A stretch of DNA of 64,000 nt from positions 241,014,332 through 241,078,331 of the forward strand of contig NC_081409.1 in NCBI RefSeq assembly GCF_030272615.1, given 5' to 3'. This stretch comes from Cryptomeria japonica. Taxonomy: Eukaryota > Streptophyta > Pinopsida > Cupressales > Cupressaceae. Both the position numbers and the translations under genes were made by a program. The notes under the pieces are model-generated. The model ran no database searches and had not been told where the DNA came from. It saw nothing but the letters and a program-made list of their open reading frames with translations. This document shows, piece after piece, positions 33,451 through 43,096 of this stretch. Numbering within the stretch: the first letter of the stretch is position 1; every line of letters starts with the position of its first letter.

Positions 33451-33639
33451 GATCCTATGCTTTCCCATAAGCACCAAAAATGCCATTTTTTGCACAAATA
33501 CCTCTTCAATGGTTGCTTTGAACTAGGATAGACCCCAAAATTCATACCTCACCTATAACTTATTTGATGAAGCCGATAGCCACTTGATTATTGCTATTTT
33601 AAAGGGGACTTTGAATTTCATAGAACCACATTATCGAGC

Positions 33640-34787
33640 TGTAATGTCCCCACTTTGAAATAAAATTCAATAATAAATGATGATAATAAAATTAAAATAT
33701 TTAAAATTAAATTAAAATATAAAATAAAATAATTAAATATAATTAAATATGATTAATTAAAAATTAATTAAGTTAATGAAAAGTCAAAAGAAATGAAAGG
33801 AAAGGTTGTGACTCCCTCAACAATGAGATATAAAAGGGAGAAGAGAACCTCATTTGAGAGGGGGAATAATTTGGAAATGAGAAGTGCAGATCTGATTTAA
33901 ATGATAAGTGCAGATCTGATTATGAGAGGTTGTGTCCCTTTCAAAGGGCAGAAATAATGAAGAGGTGCACTCTTTCAAAGGGCAGAAATAATGAAGAGGT
34001 GCACTCTTTCAAAGGGCAGAAATAATGAAGAGGTGCACTCTTTCAAAGGGTGCTAATGGTGAAAGGGCATGTCTCTTGCCAAAGGGTATACATGATGAAG
34101 AGGTGTGATCTCTCCCTCATATTGAGAGATATAAAGGAAAGGAATCAAAAGCATCTAGTAAGATCACCATTGATCAGATTAGATCAGAATTGTTATCAAG
34201 TTATAGGCAGTAACATTTGTGTTCTTGGTGGTATGCATGGGGATGTGCTTAATAAGTATGCTTAATATATGAAGCCCAATAATGTTATTATGCAGAATTA
34301 ATAGTAATGCTAATATGGACTGCAATATGTATGACAGTCATACTTAATTTCATACATATATTCATAATACATAAGAAATATATATACTTATAGTCTAAAT
34401 CATGTTACTACTTTCCGTATTTAAGAAGATGGGATTGAGATGTTCCAAAGAGGGGCAGTCTAAATCCAAGCAATAGGTTAAGTCCCAAGATAGGTTGGGG
34501 ATCAGCGATCCATAAGCCTTGAGGGTATAGACCCAAGATAGGTAAGGGCTTGGATCTGTAAACTTTGAGGGAACCTATTGTAGTTGGTCTCTAAGCACTT
34601 TGGTAACATATGTAAACCCTTCTCCCTTCAAACTGAAGTAGTAGCAAGGTTTGATATCTATATTAAGAACTATGAATAATGAAATTAATCAGCTAATGAG
34701 GAAAATAGACAAGCACTTGTTAATAACTTATTGAAGAAAATCTATCAATTTTAGTATATTTAAATAGATCAGGTAGGGGACATTACA
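33640..34787 (+). repeat. Solo LTR, TGTAATGTCCCC family (1,148 bp)
   Basis: It begins TGTAATGTCCCC and ends GGGGACATTACA, a perfect 12-bp inverted terminal repeat. It is flanked by perfect CGAGC duplications (33635-33639 and 34788-34792). A unit of about 37 bp with GCAGAAATAATGAAGAGGTGCACTCTTTC repeats three times near 33945-34045. It has no coding capacity. The 5-bp duplication and TG..CA ends indicate a solo LTR. Relatives are at 17098-17613, 49664-51436 and probably around Copia-2. Confidence 0.85.
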
Positions 34788-34792
34788 CGAGC

Positions 34793-35059
34793 CATTGTTG
34801 GGAGGGCACACCACAATCGATAAGCCACCTCCAACACCAGCCACCTTGGCCACCTTTGACACTTCCAACCATTCATAGACCAATAGAGAACCAAATATAA
34901 TTGTTAATATTTATGAGCTCCACATCATAAATATTCTTTTCCCAATGCCTAGGTGAGTAATATGTGCCAATGCAAAGCAAAATTGCGATCATTAACTGGG
35001 GAGGCTTTCAAACATGAGCCAAGCCACCACCCCTATATGGTAATAAAATCTAGGGGCAT
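34793..35059. other. Unassigned intron DNA
   Basis: About 270 bp between the solo LTR and retroelement Z. It has GCCACC-rich sequence similar in style to 24400-24600 but nothing I can classify. Confidence 0.3.
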
Positions 35060-36150
35060 TGTTGATGTGGGAAAAGTACGCTAATCTGTTTTGGTCAACA
35101 CAAAATTGAATATTGAGCTGATCCCATTCTCTCTTGCATAAGGGAGTCTCTATTGCTGCTTTGAACGATCAAAAGGGGACAACCTCAAGGTTTCAATTGC
35201 CAGGCCTTGACTTACATGGGATAACTCAATAGGCGATGTGTTTGCTGGTAAACACAAGGAGACTTACGCCCGCTGCTAGGATAAACTTCGGATAGGGTTC
35301 TACAAGCAACTCTAAGACTCTACAAGTCTTACATTCATCAAATCTTCGTTAAGCATAATGCTAATTTGAATACTCAGTAACAGATTTTTAAATAAATGGA
35401 AAAAGATAAGGGTAGAGAAACTAAACTATCATAACTAGAACAACATTTTGAGTTAATACACTGAACTTTCAAAAAACTAGGCCTTGCTTTGCCAGTTTTA
35501 GACACTACTAAGCCAAGGCCGGTGCAATCTTCAAAGGGTAATAAAGATTTTCAAACTACTAACTGCATACATTGAACTTTAAAACAATCATTCAACTTAA
35601 CATTTAGCAATCGAACTAAAACCTGTATGTGTTTAGACTAACCATGAACAAAAATTAACAATCAACCAACTTCCAATGGTATGAACTGAAAGTTCTATCA
35701 AATATCAACTCAATGGAGCCATTCCATAATAAAATGCATAAACTGAAATAAAAGATGGGAAGAAGTGGAACCATGCACTCACAAGAAATTCATACACAGA
35801 TTAGTCTTCAACAGTTATGTATTGAATTTGACAGAGTTTCAACAACAATTCATATTCTTCTTACAAAAATGGGAGAGAGAAGGCTCCCTTTTATAGATTT
35901 ACAAAAATTAGATGAATGGCCAAGATGTAATCCAGCAAATGGCCCAGATTCATCTACAAAATATGCCCTCCCATACCTAGTAAAGATGTATTTCACTTCC
36001 CAACTAACTATGCAACTACCAGCCATTAAGTTGTCCCAAAAAGTAAACAACACGAAGCTCAAAACAGAAAAAAGGTACTTTTGGTAGCTGAGGAAATAAA
36101 TCACTTTGGGGACTGTATTTTATCCTTTATGCCAGCCCAAAATAGATATT
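35060..36150 (-). repeat. 3' LTR of retroelement Z (left boundary clear, right approximate)
   Basis: The plus strand starts TGTTGATGTGGG, so the minus strand ends CCCACATCAACA. Reading the minus strand there is a TATA box CTATAAAAGGG (35886-35896), then leader-like sequence, then the terminus. The start of the LTR is near a purine tract AAAGGGAGGAAA at about 36155. No second copy was found upstream of the Z ORF. Confidence 0.5.
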
Positions 36151-36177
36151 TCCTCCCTTTATGGAAAGAAATTCTTT

Positions 36178-39100
36178 TCACCATTTAAGTAATTCCATAT
36201 ATCTTTGCCAGTTGCCCACTTTGCTCGAAGGAGGCATGGGTGTGTGATCCATCTGAAAACTAGTGTCCCCCCAATGACTTTCCACCCTATTTAATTGCTG
36301 ATGCCAATTGGCCTTGCTGTCCTCGTACTCACGCATTACTGCCCACAACCTACTAGCAGTCTCCATGTCATGCCTAGTGTACGGTGTCTTGTCATTCTTT
36401 AGCTGACTCTTCTAGCGGAGTTTCAACGTGTCAAAATCCATCTTGGGCCTTCTGTCGCCAATCAAATTTCCTAGGAGCTGGGAGCAACAATCTCCAACGA
36501 ATCCCAAGGCGTGCTCACAAGTCTCCCATCCTGCATCAACGATGTCCAGGACATCGTTCTTCAATATTAGGGTTCCTATGCCAATTTTCGATGACGCTGC
36601 AATCGCGCAGATTAATAATTTGCTGACTTGTGGGGATCTCGGAGAAGGTCCACACTAAGGCAGCCATGAGGGGAAGTGGGTCACTAGCCATTGCCCTCAC
36701 TTCTTCTAAGCCACTCTGGATGGACTTCATTTGTTTTAGATTTCAGTCCATGATATCTTCCAGGAAAATCAGTTCTTGAAGCACCTTTACTCCCTTTTCT
36801 GCTATCTCTTCAAACCATTCCTGCACCACCTTGGTCGAGGCCCTTATCCTTTCGTACTTAGTTGTCGTTTTTTATGCCAGTGCCGCGGGAGGGACATAAG
36901 CTTCCTCAACATGCTGTAGTGGTTTAAGCAAGTGATCAATGTATCCCTCAGCCTGCTCAGCTCGGGATTTGTACATTTCCTTTTCCTTTGTCACTTTCTC
37001 TAATCGCTTTAGCATTGTCTCAATAGAGTCCTGAAATTCTTTGACCTCCTGCTGTTTAGTTGCTTTTCCCATTGGGATTGATAAAATATTGTAATCAGCA
37101 AGTGTTATATCTTCAACTAATTTGTTTGATGGGGGAACGACCACATGCACTTTCTGGTTATGCTGAGCATCCTTGGTTATTTTTGAGCAGGTCCTTGGTT
37201 TCTTCTTCTCCTTAAATTGAGCTGTCCTACTTGGGAGAATAAATCTTCGAGGCTCAAGGGTGGCCTCATTGCCACTTCCTTTTCTACCCGGGCATGTAGC
37301 CATACAAGAGATACAGATGGACTGGAAGTAACCACCACCTCTTTCCCTTGCTCTCTGGAAGACGTAATTGATTACATTTCTGTTCTTTGCTGCCCAAGTA
37401 GAGACAAGAGTTGGTTCTCATCAGCATCTTGTTCTTTCCCTCCAGTGGAGCTTTCTCCGACCTCACTTAGTAACTGTTGAAGTATCTTTGTTTCTTGCTG
37501 CTCTTCGCCCTTGGTTGCGTTTTCCTTCTTGTCTTCCTCCTTGTCTTTTGATCTAATAGGCAGGATTTCTCCTCCCTCGATCTGAATTTTAGGATCCTCT
37601 AGATCAATAATTTGTATTTCTTGTTGTTGTAAATTGGACCCTTCTAGGTCTGTTGTCTCAATGAAAGCTGACTCTGTTTGTAGCATAGGAAGGGTGGGAT
37701 GGCACTTTCCATCAGTTGCATCTTCTGCTACAATAGTCTTCTTGTGAAGTAGCGACAGTGGATGGCCTCCTTATTACTAATTTCTTGTGAGCAAGGGCCA
37801 CGGGTGACAGGCTTTTCTTCCTTCGAGATTTCTTGGATGCTTTTGGCTCCTTACTAGCCTTTGTCTTTTTTCTTTTCTTTTGAGGCTCTTTTTCACCTCC
37901 TTTGTTGTGTTCTTCTCCTTGTGCTGCAGCAGGTGCTTCTTCTTTGTCTGAGGATTGAAACTCAAGGTCTCCCATCAGGTTGTAGGTGAACTTCACCCCA
38001 TCATGAGTTAATTCCTCAACATGTTGCTATATCTAGGTATCAGTGAATCTCTTTGGTCTCTCCATTATCACCTCCAAGTTGGTTATAGGATCCTAAGACC
38101 AGTTGATCAAAGTCAGAGGGAGGGCAGTCCTTGACGGAGTCATAGACCTGATGTTGTACGCAATCCCCATCATCATCTATTTGCTCTGGAACCCGGGCAT
38201 ACTCAAAGGTCTCGATTTGATATAGGCTAAGCCTGGAGCACTCTCTCTTGTGGACCTCAAAATCATCACTACAACTGGCCCAATAATCTTCTATATTCAT
38301 TTTGTTCCTATAATGTCGGCCATTAGACTTTCATCCTGACCCCGTAGGATCGAAGCTTGTCCTACTGGGATGCTCTTGTAAGCAATATGAGGCCAATTCT
38401 TTAGTCGACTGTTTTGCCTGTGTAGGGGTTCTCAGAATGTCACTATCTCCAATTGTCATTGGGAATGAGATTCCTGTGACTTTCTTCTCCCTGAGGATTC
38501 TCCCTGTCACATTTGCTTGCTTGGCAACCTCTAGGAGTATCAACTTGTTAGTGGGGGGGTACTAGTGGGGGGGTACTTGGGGAGTTGGTATGGGGAGCCT
38601 TCAAATCCTGAAATTTTCAAGTAAGAGAATCTAGGAAACTGGATGAACCAAGTCCCATACCACCTTACCAACGCAATTGCTTGCTTGGACAGCCTTTGTT
38701 GTAGTCCTTCTTGCATGATTTTAACCATTCACATGGTGAAGGCATCATTCACCCGCTCATACTAGCCCATTGTGTATGCCACATTATTTCTTTCCCTTTG
38801 GCTTATGTTATAGAAATGGAGCTGAGGGTAGCACTCATATACTTTCTTCTGATTGGCTCCATTTCCAATCTCACCTAGGCGGATCAGTCCCAATAAATTG
38901 GAATGTCGGGCCAACATATACACCACGTAGGAGGACATGGTGAACCACTTCTCTACAAGTTGTACCAGTTGTTCAGGGATATTGTCACTAATTATTTGGG
39001 CCCAATTTAACCATATTTGACCTCCAAAAACCTCTTTAGCATAATAAAACATCCATTCTTCAAACATGTTAGAGTGAGGCAACCCCATGATGTGGCTAAG

Positions 39101-39688
39101 GAGGGTGACCATATCTCCGTATTCTTCATTAAACTCGCTCCTTTAGGTCTTCTTGAGGATTTTGGAGCTTTGGGGCCTCTTTTCTCGGAAGCAGTTATCA
39201 TTCATTTTGTTCTTGCACTTGATAGGATTTTGGTCATATATGGCTTGCGCCTCATCCATCGGTATAACAATTGCATCCTCATGAACATGAATGCCGAAGA
39301 CCTCTGTGAAGGATTTAGGAGTGAAGTCTGCGATTACCATCTCATTGACGAACACTACCCTGTAGTGCTTGGTGCATTCTACGATCAACTCATAGTTTTG
39401 GATGGCTTGTGGAAACCCAACGGCTTGCGCTATCCCACTCTCTACCATCTTCTTGGCTCTTCAGTTGGGGTCAGGGCCATACATCCCGTCTCTGAATTAC
39501 TGGATGTCAATGTGTCCGAAATCAGTATCCCCTACATTCTCCAATTTACTTAGAACCTTGGAATCCTGCAACACTCCCTGAAAGTCGTATTTCATCTTGT
39601 CTAGTTTACGGAGCTTCTCAAATTTGGACGTTTGAGAGGATCTTGGTGCTTCGAGTGCCTTGGATGAATCAACTACCTTGGGAGGCAT
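36178..39688 (-). pseudogene. Retroelement Z long ORF of unknown function, broken
   Basis: A chain of minus-strand fragments from ATG 39688 (MPPKVVDSSKALEAPRSSQ) to 36178 reads as one degraded protein of roughly 1,100 residues in which the frame changes several times. Visible parts are a globular N-terminal region (VVFVNEMVIADFTPKSF, then EVFGIHVHED), an aromatic region (EEWMFYYAKEVFGGQIWLNW, then FYNISQRERNN), a Lys/Arg cluster (37800-37900), acidic Gln/Glu-rich stretches (37372-37686) and a coiled-coil-like segment (ETMLKRLEKVTKEKEMYKS, 36950-37050). No zinc knuckle, protease, RT or integrase is present. I do not recognise a catalytic motif. It may be a gag-like or mobile-element accessory protein. 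Confidence 0.5.
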
Positions 39689-40010
39689 CTACCTTGCGCA
39701 CCGGGACACAAATTATGATGGGATTTTCAAATAAACGAACAGGGTTAGCTGTGCCCAAAATGACATTAGTAGCAAAACAACGAATTAATCCAGATTGACA
39801 ATTATAATACCACAAGGGTAGATTTAAATTGACGTTTAGTTGCCGTTTGTGTTTTAGAGCTTGTGCAAAGTTTTGGAAAATAGAGTTTGGCATGCTTTTG
39901 TAATTTAATATCGTGTTGTTGTTTGTGTTTTAGAGCTTGTGCAAAGTTTTGGAAAATAGAGTCCCTGTCGGAGACAGGGAGTGTGTGCAAGGCACAACAG
40001 GCATTAAATC
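39689..40010 (-). other. Leader of retroelement Z with internal repeat
   Basis: Just upstream of the ORF start the minus strand reads TGTGTCCCGGTGCGCAAGG, a possible primer-site region. A unit of about 40 bp, CTCTATTTTCCAAAACTTTG and CACAAGCTCTAAAACACAAAC, occurs twice (about 39843-39886 and 39920-39962). CCCTGTCGGAGACAGGG at 39962-39978 is a perfect hairpin. Confidence 0.45.
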
Positions 40011-40199
40011 AAAATAATGGATCTCAAAGACTTTGTAAATGGTCTTTGTGAGGTCTAAGGTGAAGAATAAACAAAACAATTAAGGTGGCTTAAATAGTTA
40101 AAAGTCAACAAGTTTGCTGAAGTTCTTCTTTATGGCAACGAGAAAACACAATTTCATCAAATGGATTTCTAAGCTCCAAAGATTTCTCTAGAAAATGTC
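40011..40199. other. Unassigned intron DNA
   Basis: Nothing recognisable beyond AT-rich sequence between retroelement Z and the RNase H remnant. Confidence 0.3.
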
Positions 40200-40440
40200 A
40201 ATTTTTCCAATTCAGACAAAAGCCCTTTTAGAGCCCATTGATCACAATTAGGGAATTCCTTCCCACTATCAGCTGTCTACAATCAAGAGAAGAGGCTAAA
40301 GGCATTCCAGATTCAATAGTTTCCCGTTCCACTTCATTATTAGTTCTAAATTCAAGAAAAAGGGATCCACCATGAATAGAAATATCACTTTCATTCATAA
40401 TAACCAAGCCATCTCTTTTAATATCTACGCTAGATTTTGT
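40200..40440 (-). pseudogene. Retroelement RNase H (RVT_3-like) fragment
   Basis: The minus strand encodes IDIKRDGLVIMNESD, then GGSLFLEFRTNNEVERETIE, then DCRQLIVGRNSLIVINGL. It follows the TNN(M)AE..A...GL..A, (I)V.GDS..VI pattern of the plant LINE RNase H domain. The catalytic GDS Asp is replaced (GRNS). The LINE C-terminal assignment is by pattern only. Confidence 0.55.
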
Positions 40441-40609
40441 TTTTGAAAATTACATCAATTAAAAGTCAGATTACAATGCAATATCCATTCCACCTTTTGG
40501 TCACTGAGTTCCTGAGGTAGGCAAGTTGAGGGCATAGGGTGAAAGGATCTACATGTCAAATTATATGGAGAAGTTGAAAATAAAGGACTCGGCAGCAAGC
40601 CAGCCAATA

Positions 40610-40843
40610 CCACTTATTCAATGGAGTGCATATGCAATTTTAAAGAAATAAACATCCACTTATTCAGTGGAAAAGCTTAGAGGACACTTCCCTTTATTCA
40701 GTTGGAAAGATTATTACAAAATAACCACTTGTTCAGTGGGGTAAGTAACAACCAAAACATCCACATATTCAATGGAAAAATACAAAACAACTCTTCTAGT
40801 TATTCAATGGTGAGTGAATATGATATTGGCACTTATTCAGTGG
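40610..40843 (+). repeat. Hairpin minisatellite, about 35-bp period
   Basis: Seven copies of a 15-base imperfect palindrome CCACTTATTCAGTGG lie at 40610, 40656, 40690, 40725, 40761, 40796 and 40829, so the spacings are 46, 34, 35, 36, 35 and 33. The bases between copies differ. Each unit can form a 5-bp stem with a TTATT loop. Confidence 0.75.
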
Positions 40844-41691
40844 GGTAAGTATCAACAATAAACAAGATCAAACCCATTGGTGGTACACTTAATGTTAGTT
40901 CACATACAACCGTGCTAAAATAGAAGTATAGCTGCTGTTACAAAGCGTTGATAAAGGAAAAGTATTGTTGATGTAATTACTGATGTAATATAGAACTGCC
41001 GAAACACCCCAAATAGTGCCAAATATCATGAGCCCCACAACCCGACTATGAAATGACAATTAGATACTTAGTGTTCCATGGCCGTTGGGGATGGGGGGAC
41101 AAAGGGCCTAAGTTTGGGGACAACGTTGGGGGAGAGGGTGGTGGGGTGGTGGTGCTGATATACATATAGTACCTGAAAAATTTGTTGTGAAAAGATGTAT
41201 ACAAATTACATTTCAAATGAACATGTGGAAAATTATTAAAATTATAAAATATCAAATACTAAATATGAAGATTTCTTGAATGCTAAATAAAATTTGACAA
41301 ATGAAATTGTCAAATTGGAGGATTCAATTATATTGAAAATATCACAAAGATGATTACATCATTACAATGAGTAGCAATAGCATTACAATTACTAGCATGA
41401 TATCAAAATAAGACTTAAGTACAAATCATAGTTGGAGTACTCGTTGAAAACTCGACGAGTTTGTAAAAACTCACGAGTTTCTCTGGCCGGTGAGTAGTAA
41501 CGCCATTGACTCACAGAAGAAACTCGTCGAGTTCTTGGGAAAAACTCGTGGAGTTTTTGGCGAGTTTTTCACAAAAACTCGTTAAGTTTCTAGAAAAAAC
41601 TCGGCTGCATTAAAAAAAGAGGCCCAAACATGTCGAAAAATTATCTTTTTTTTTCAAGTCAGTCTCATTCTCTTCATCAGAATATATACAT

Positions 41692-41770
41692 GAAATATAA
41701 CATTTAAGTATAAGAAAGGAAAAAGACATGTAAATGTCTTTTTCCTTTCTTATACTTTAAGTTATATTTC
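41692..41770 (+). repeat. Near-perfect palindrome inside hAT-1
   Basis: Arms of about 38 bp (starting GAAATATAACATTTAAGTAT and ending with its complement) pair around a 1-3 base centre. A related but more diverged palindrome lies at about 60251-60330 in hAT-2, at the matching place. Confidence 0.8.
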
Positions 41771-42169
41771 TTGTATATATTGGCAGGATGTTTGAGAGTA
41801 GTTTTAGATCTCTAGGAGTTATAATGCAAATTTTAGGTTTTAGAAGATCCTTTAAATTTTCAGACAGTCAAATTTTAGTAATCAATAGGCTCCTATCAGC
41901 ATTCTCTCACTCTCTCTATCTCACTCACTTTATTTGCAATCAATAGGCTCCTATCAGCATTCTCTCGCTCTCTCTATCTCACTCACTTTATTTGCCTTGA
42001 ATTTTAGACCCATCTATCTCCCTATCACTCTTCCTCTATCCCCCTCTCTACCACTCTCCATCTCACTCTCTCCTCTCTCCCCCAAGATCTAGACCTATCT
42101 CTCTACCCCTCTTTCTCACCCTCAGACCTCCATGAGGGGTGCTACAACCTAATTTTATTTTGCAGATGC

Positions 42170-42670
42170 TTGGTGGCAAAGTTGGGATGGAAATACCCCA
42201 AATCTCAAAAAAATTGCCCTCAGAATCTTATGTCAACCTTGTAGTTCATCTAGTTGTGAACGCAATTGGAGCTTGTTTGAGGCTATCCACACGAAGAAGA
42301 GGAGCAAGTTAAGCTCAAAAATGCCTCAATGACCTTGTCTTTGTGCAATATAATCTTTGGTTGCCCATAAGGAAGGTAGAGGAAGCACTAAATGGTCCAA
42401 TTGATTTGGATGATATAGATCTTATAGTGATTGGACATTGCAGAAGCAACCTCCATTGTTTATAGAGGATGCCATCAGTGATTTGGAGAGGCAAGCTACA
42501 GAGGAGGGGAGTGCATTTGGTTTCACACTGGATGACATTGAGGATGACGAGGAGGATGAAAAGTCATTGCTAGTGCCAGGTGCAGCTAGAGGTAGAGCTA
42601 CATCCAGGATGAAGGACGAGCCACAGCCTGAGCCAGTCATAACGAGTGTGGAGGCACAATCACACCCATA
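42170..42670 (+). pseudogene. hAT transposase C-terminal (dimerisation) fragment
   Basis: The plus strand from 42170 encodes DAWWQSWDGNTPNLKKIALR, then ILCQPCSSSSCERNWSLFEA and IHTKKRSKL, the hAT C-terminal dimerisation region. A frameshift near 42320 and stops follow, then FIEDAISDLERQATEEGSAF with an acidic stretch at 42438-42671. The N-terminal zinc finger and catalytic regions are absent. It lies inside hAT-1, in the element's own orientation. Confidence 0.8.
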
Positions 42671-43096
42671 GCAGACTTCTAGGACTAGACCCTCTAGGTC
42701 TACCTCCCCTAGTTTTAACTAGAGCTGGGAAGAGGAAGATGTAATTGTATTGATTTATTTACTTTTAGTTCTACAAAAACTATTTACTATTTTGCTTCCA
42801 GCCATCAACATTCCTCATGAGGATGCGATTTTGTACCCACTTTGCATTTAAATATATCTAGACTCAGCTTGTTTCTTTTGTTTTCTCATTTATTGACTCA
42901 TGGGATGCATCTTCTCATTGAATTTTGCAAAAAAAAATGCATTTCTAATTAAATTTAAACAATTTTTTAAGTTCCCGAGTTTTTTGCCAAGTATTGGCCG
43001 AGTTTTTCCCTAGTTTTTTTTGGGCCTTGGTGAGTTTTTGGTTTTGGCGAGTAGTTCAACTATGGTACAAATATCAAAATGTAGTGAAGGGAGGCC

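Larger units (their letters stand above)
41427..43064 (+). mobile_element. hAT-1, hAT transposon (1,638 bp) nested in hAT-3
   Basis: Perfect 8-bp duplications GTACAAAT flank it (41419-41426 and 43065-43072). The inverted ends are CATAGTTGGAGTACTCG and CATAGTTGAACTACTCG (15 of 17). An 8-bp duplication with CA-initial ends defines hAT. Both ends carry many ACTCG/CGAGT motifs. The interior retains a plus-strand transposase C-terminus at 42170-42670, so it is a deleted, non-autonomous copy. Confidence 0.9.

Noticed and set aside
35755-36087. 110-codon plus-strand ORF
   Set aside because: It lies in the LTR/leader of minus-strand retroelement Z, has no recognisable domain, and is best explained as chance.
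39017-39553. 178-codon plus-strand ORF
   Set aside because: It is antisense to the Z ORF, whose minus-strand reading gives the coherent fragment chain.
40610-40843. CRISPR-like repeat/spacer array
   Set aside because: Repeat-spacer spacing near 35 bp is superficially similar, but the DNA is eukaryotic, repeats are only 15 bp and imperfect, and no cas genes exist. It is a minisatellite.
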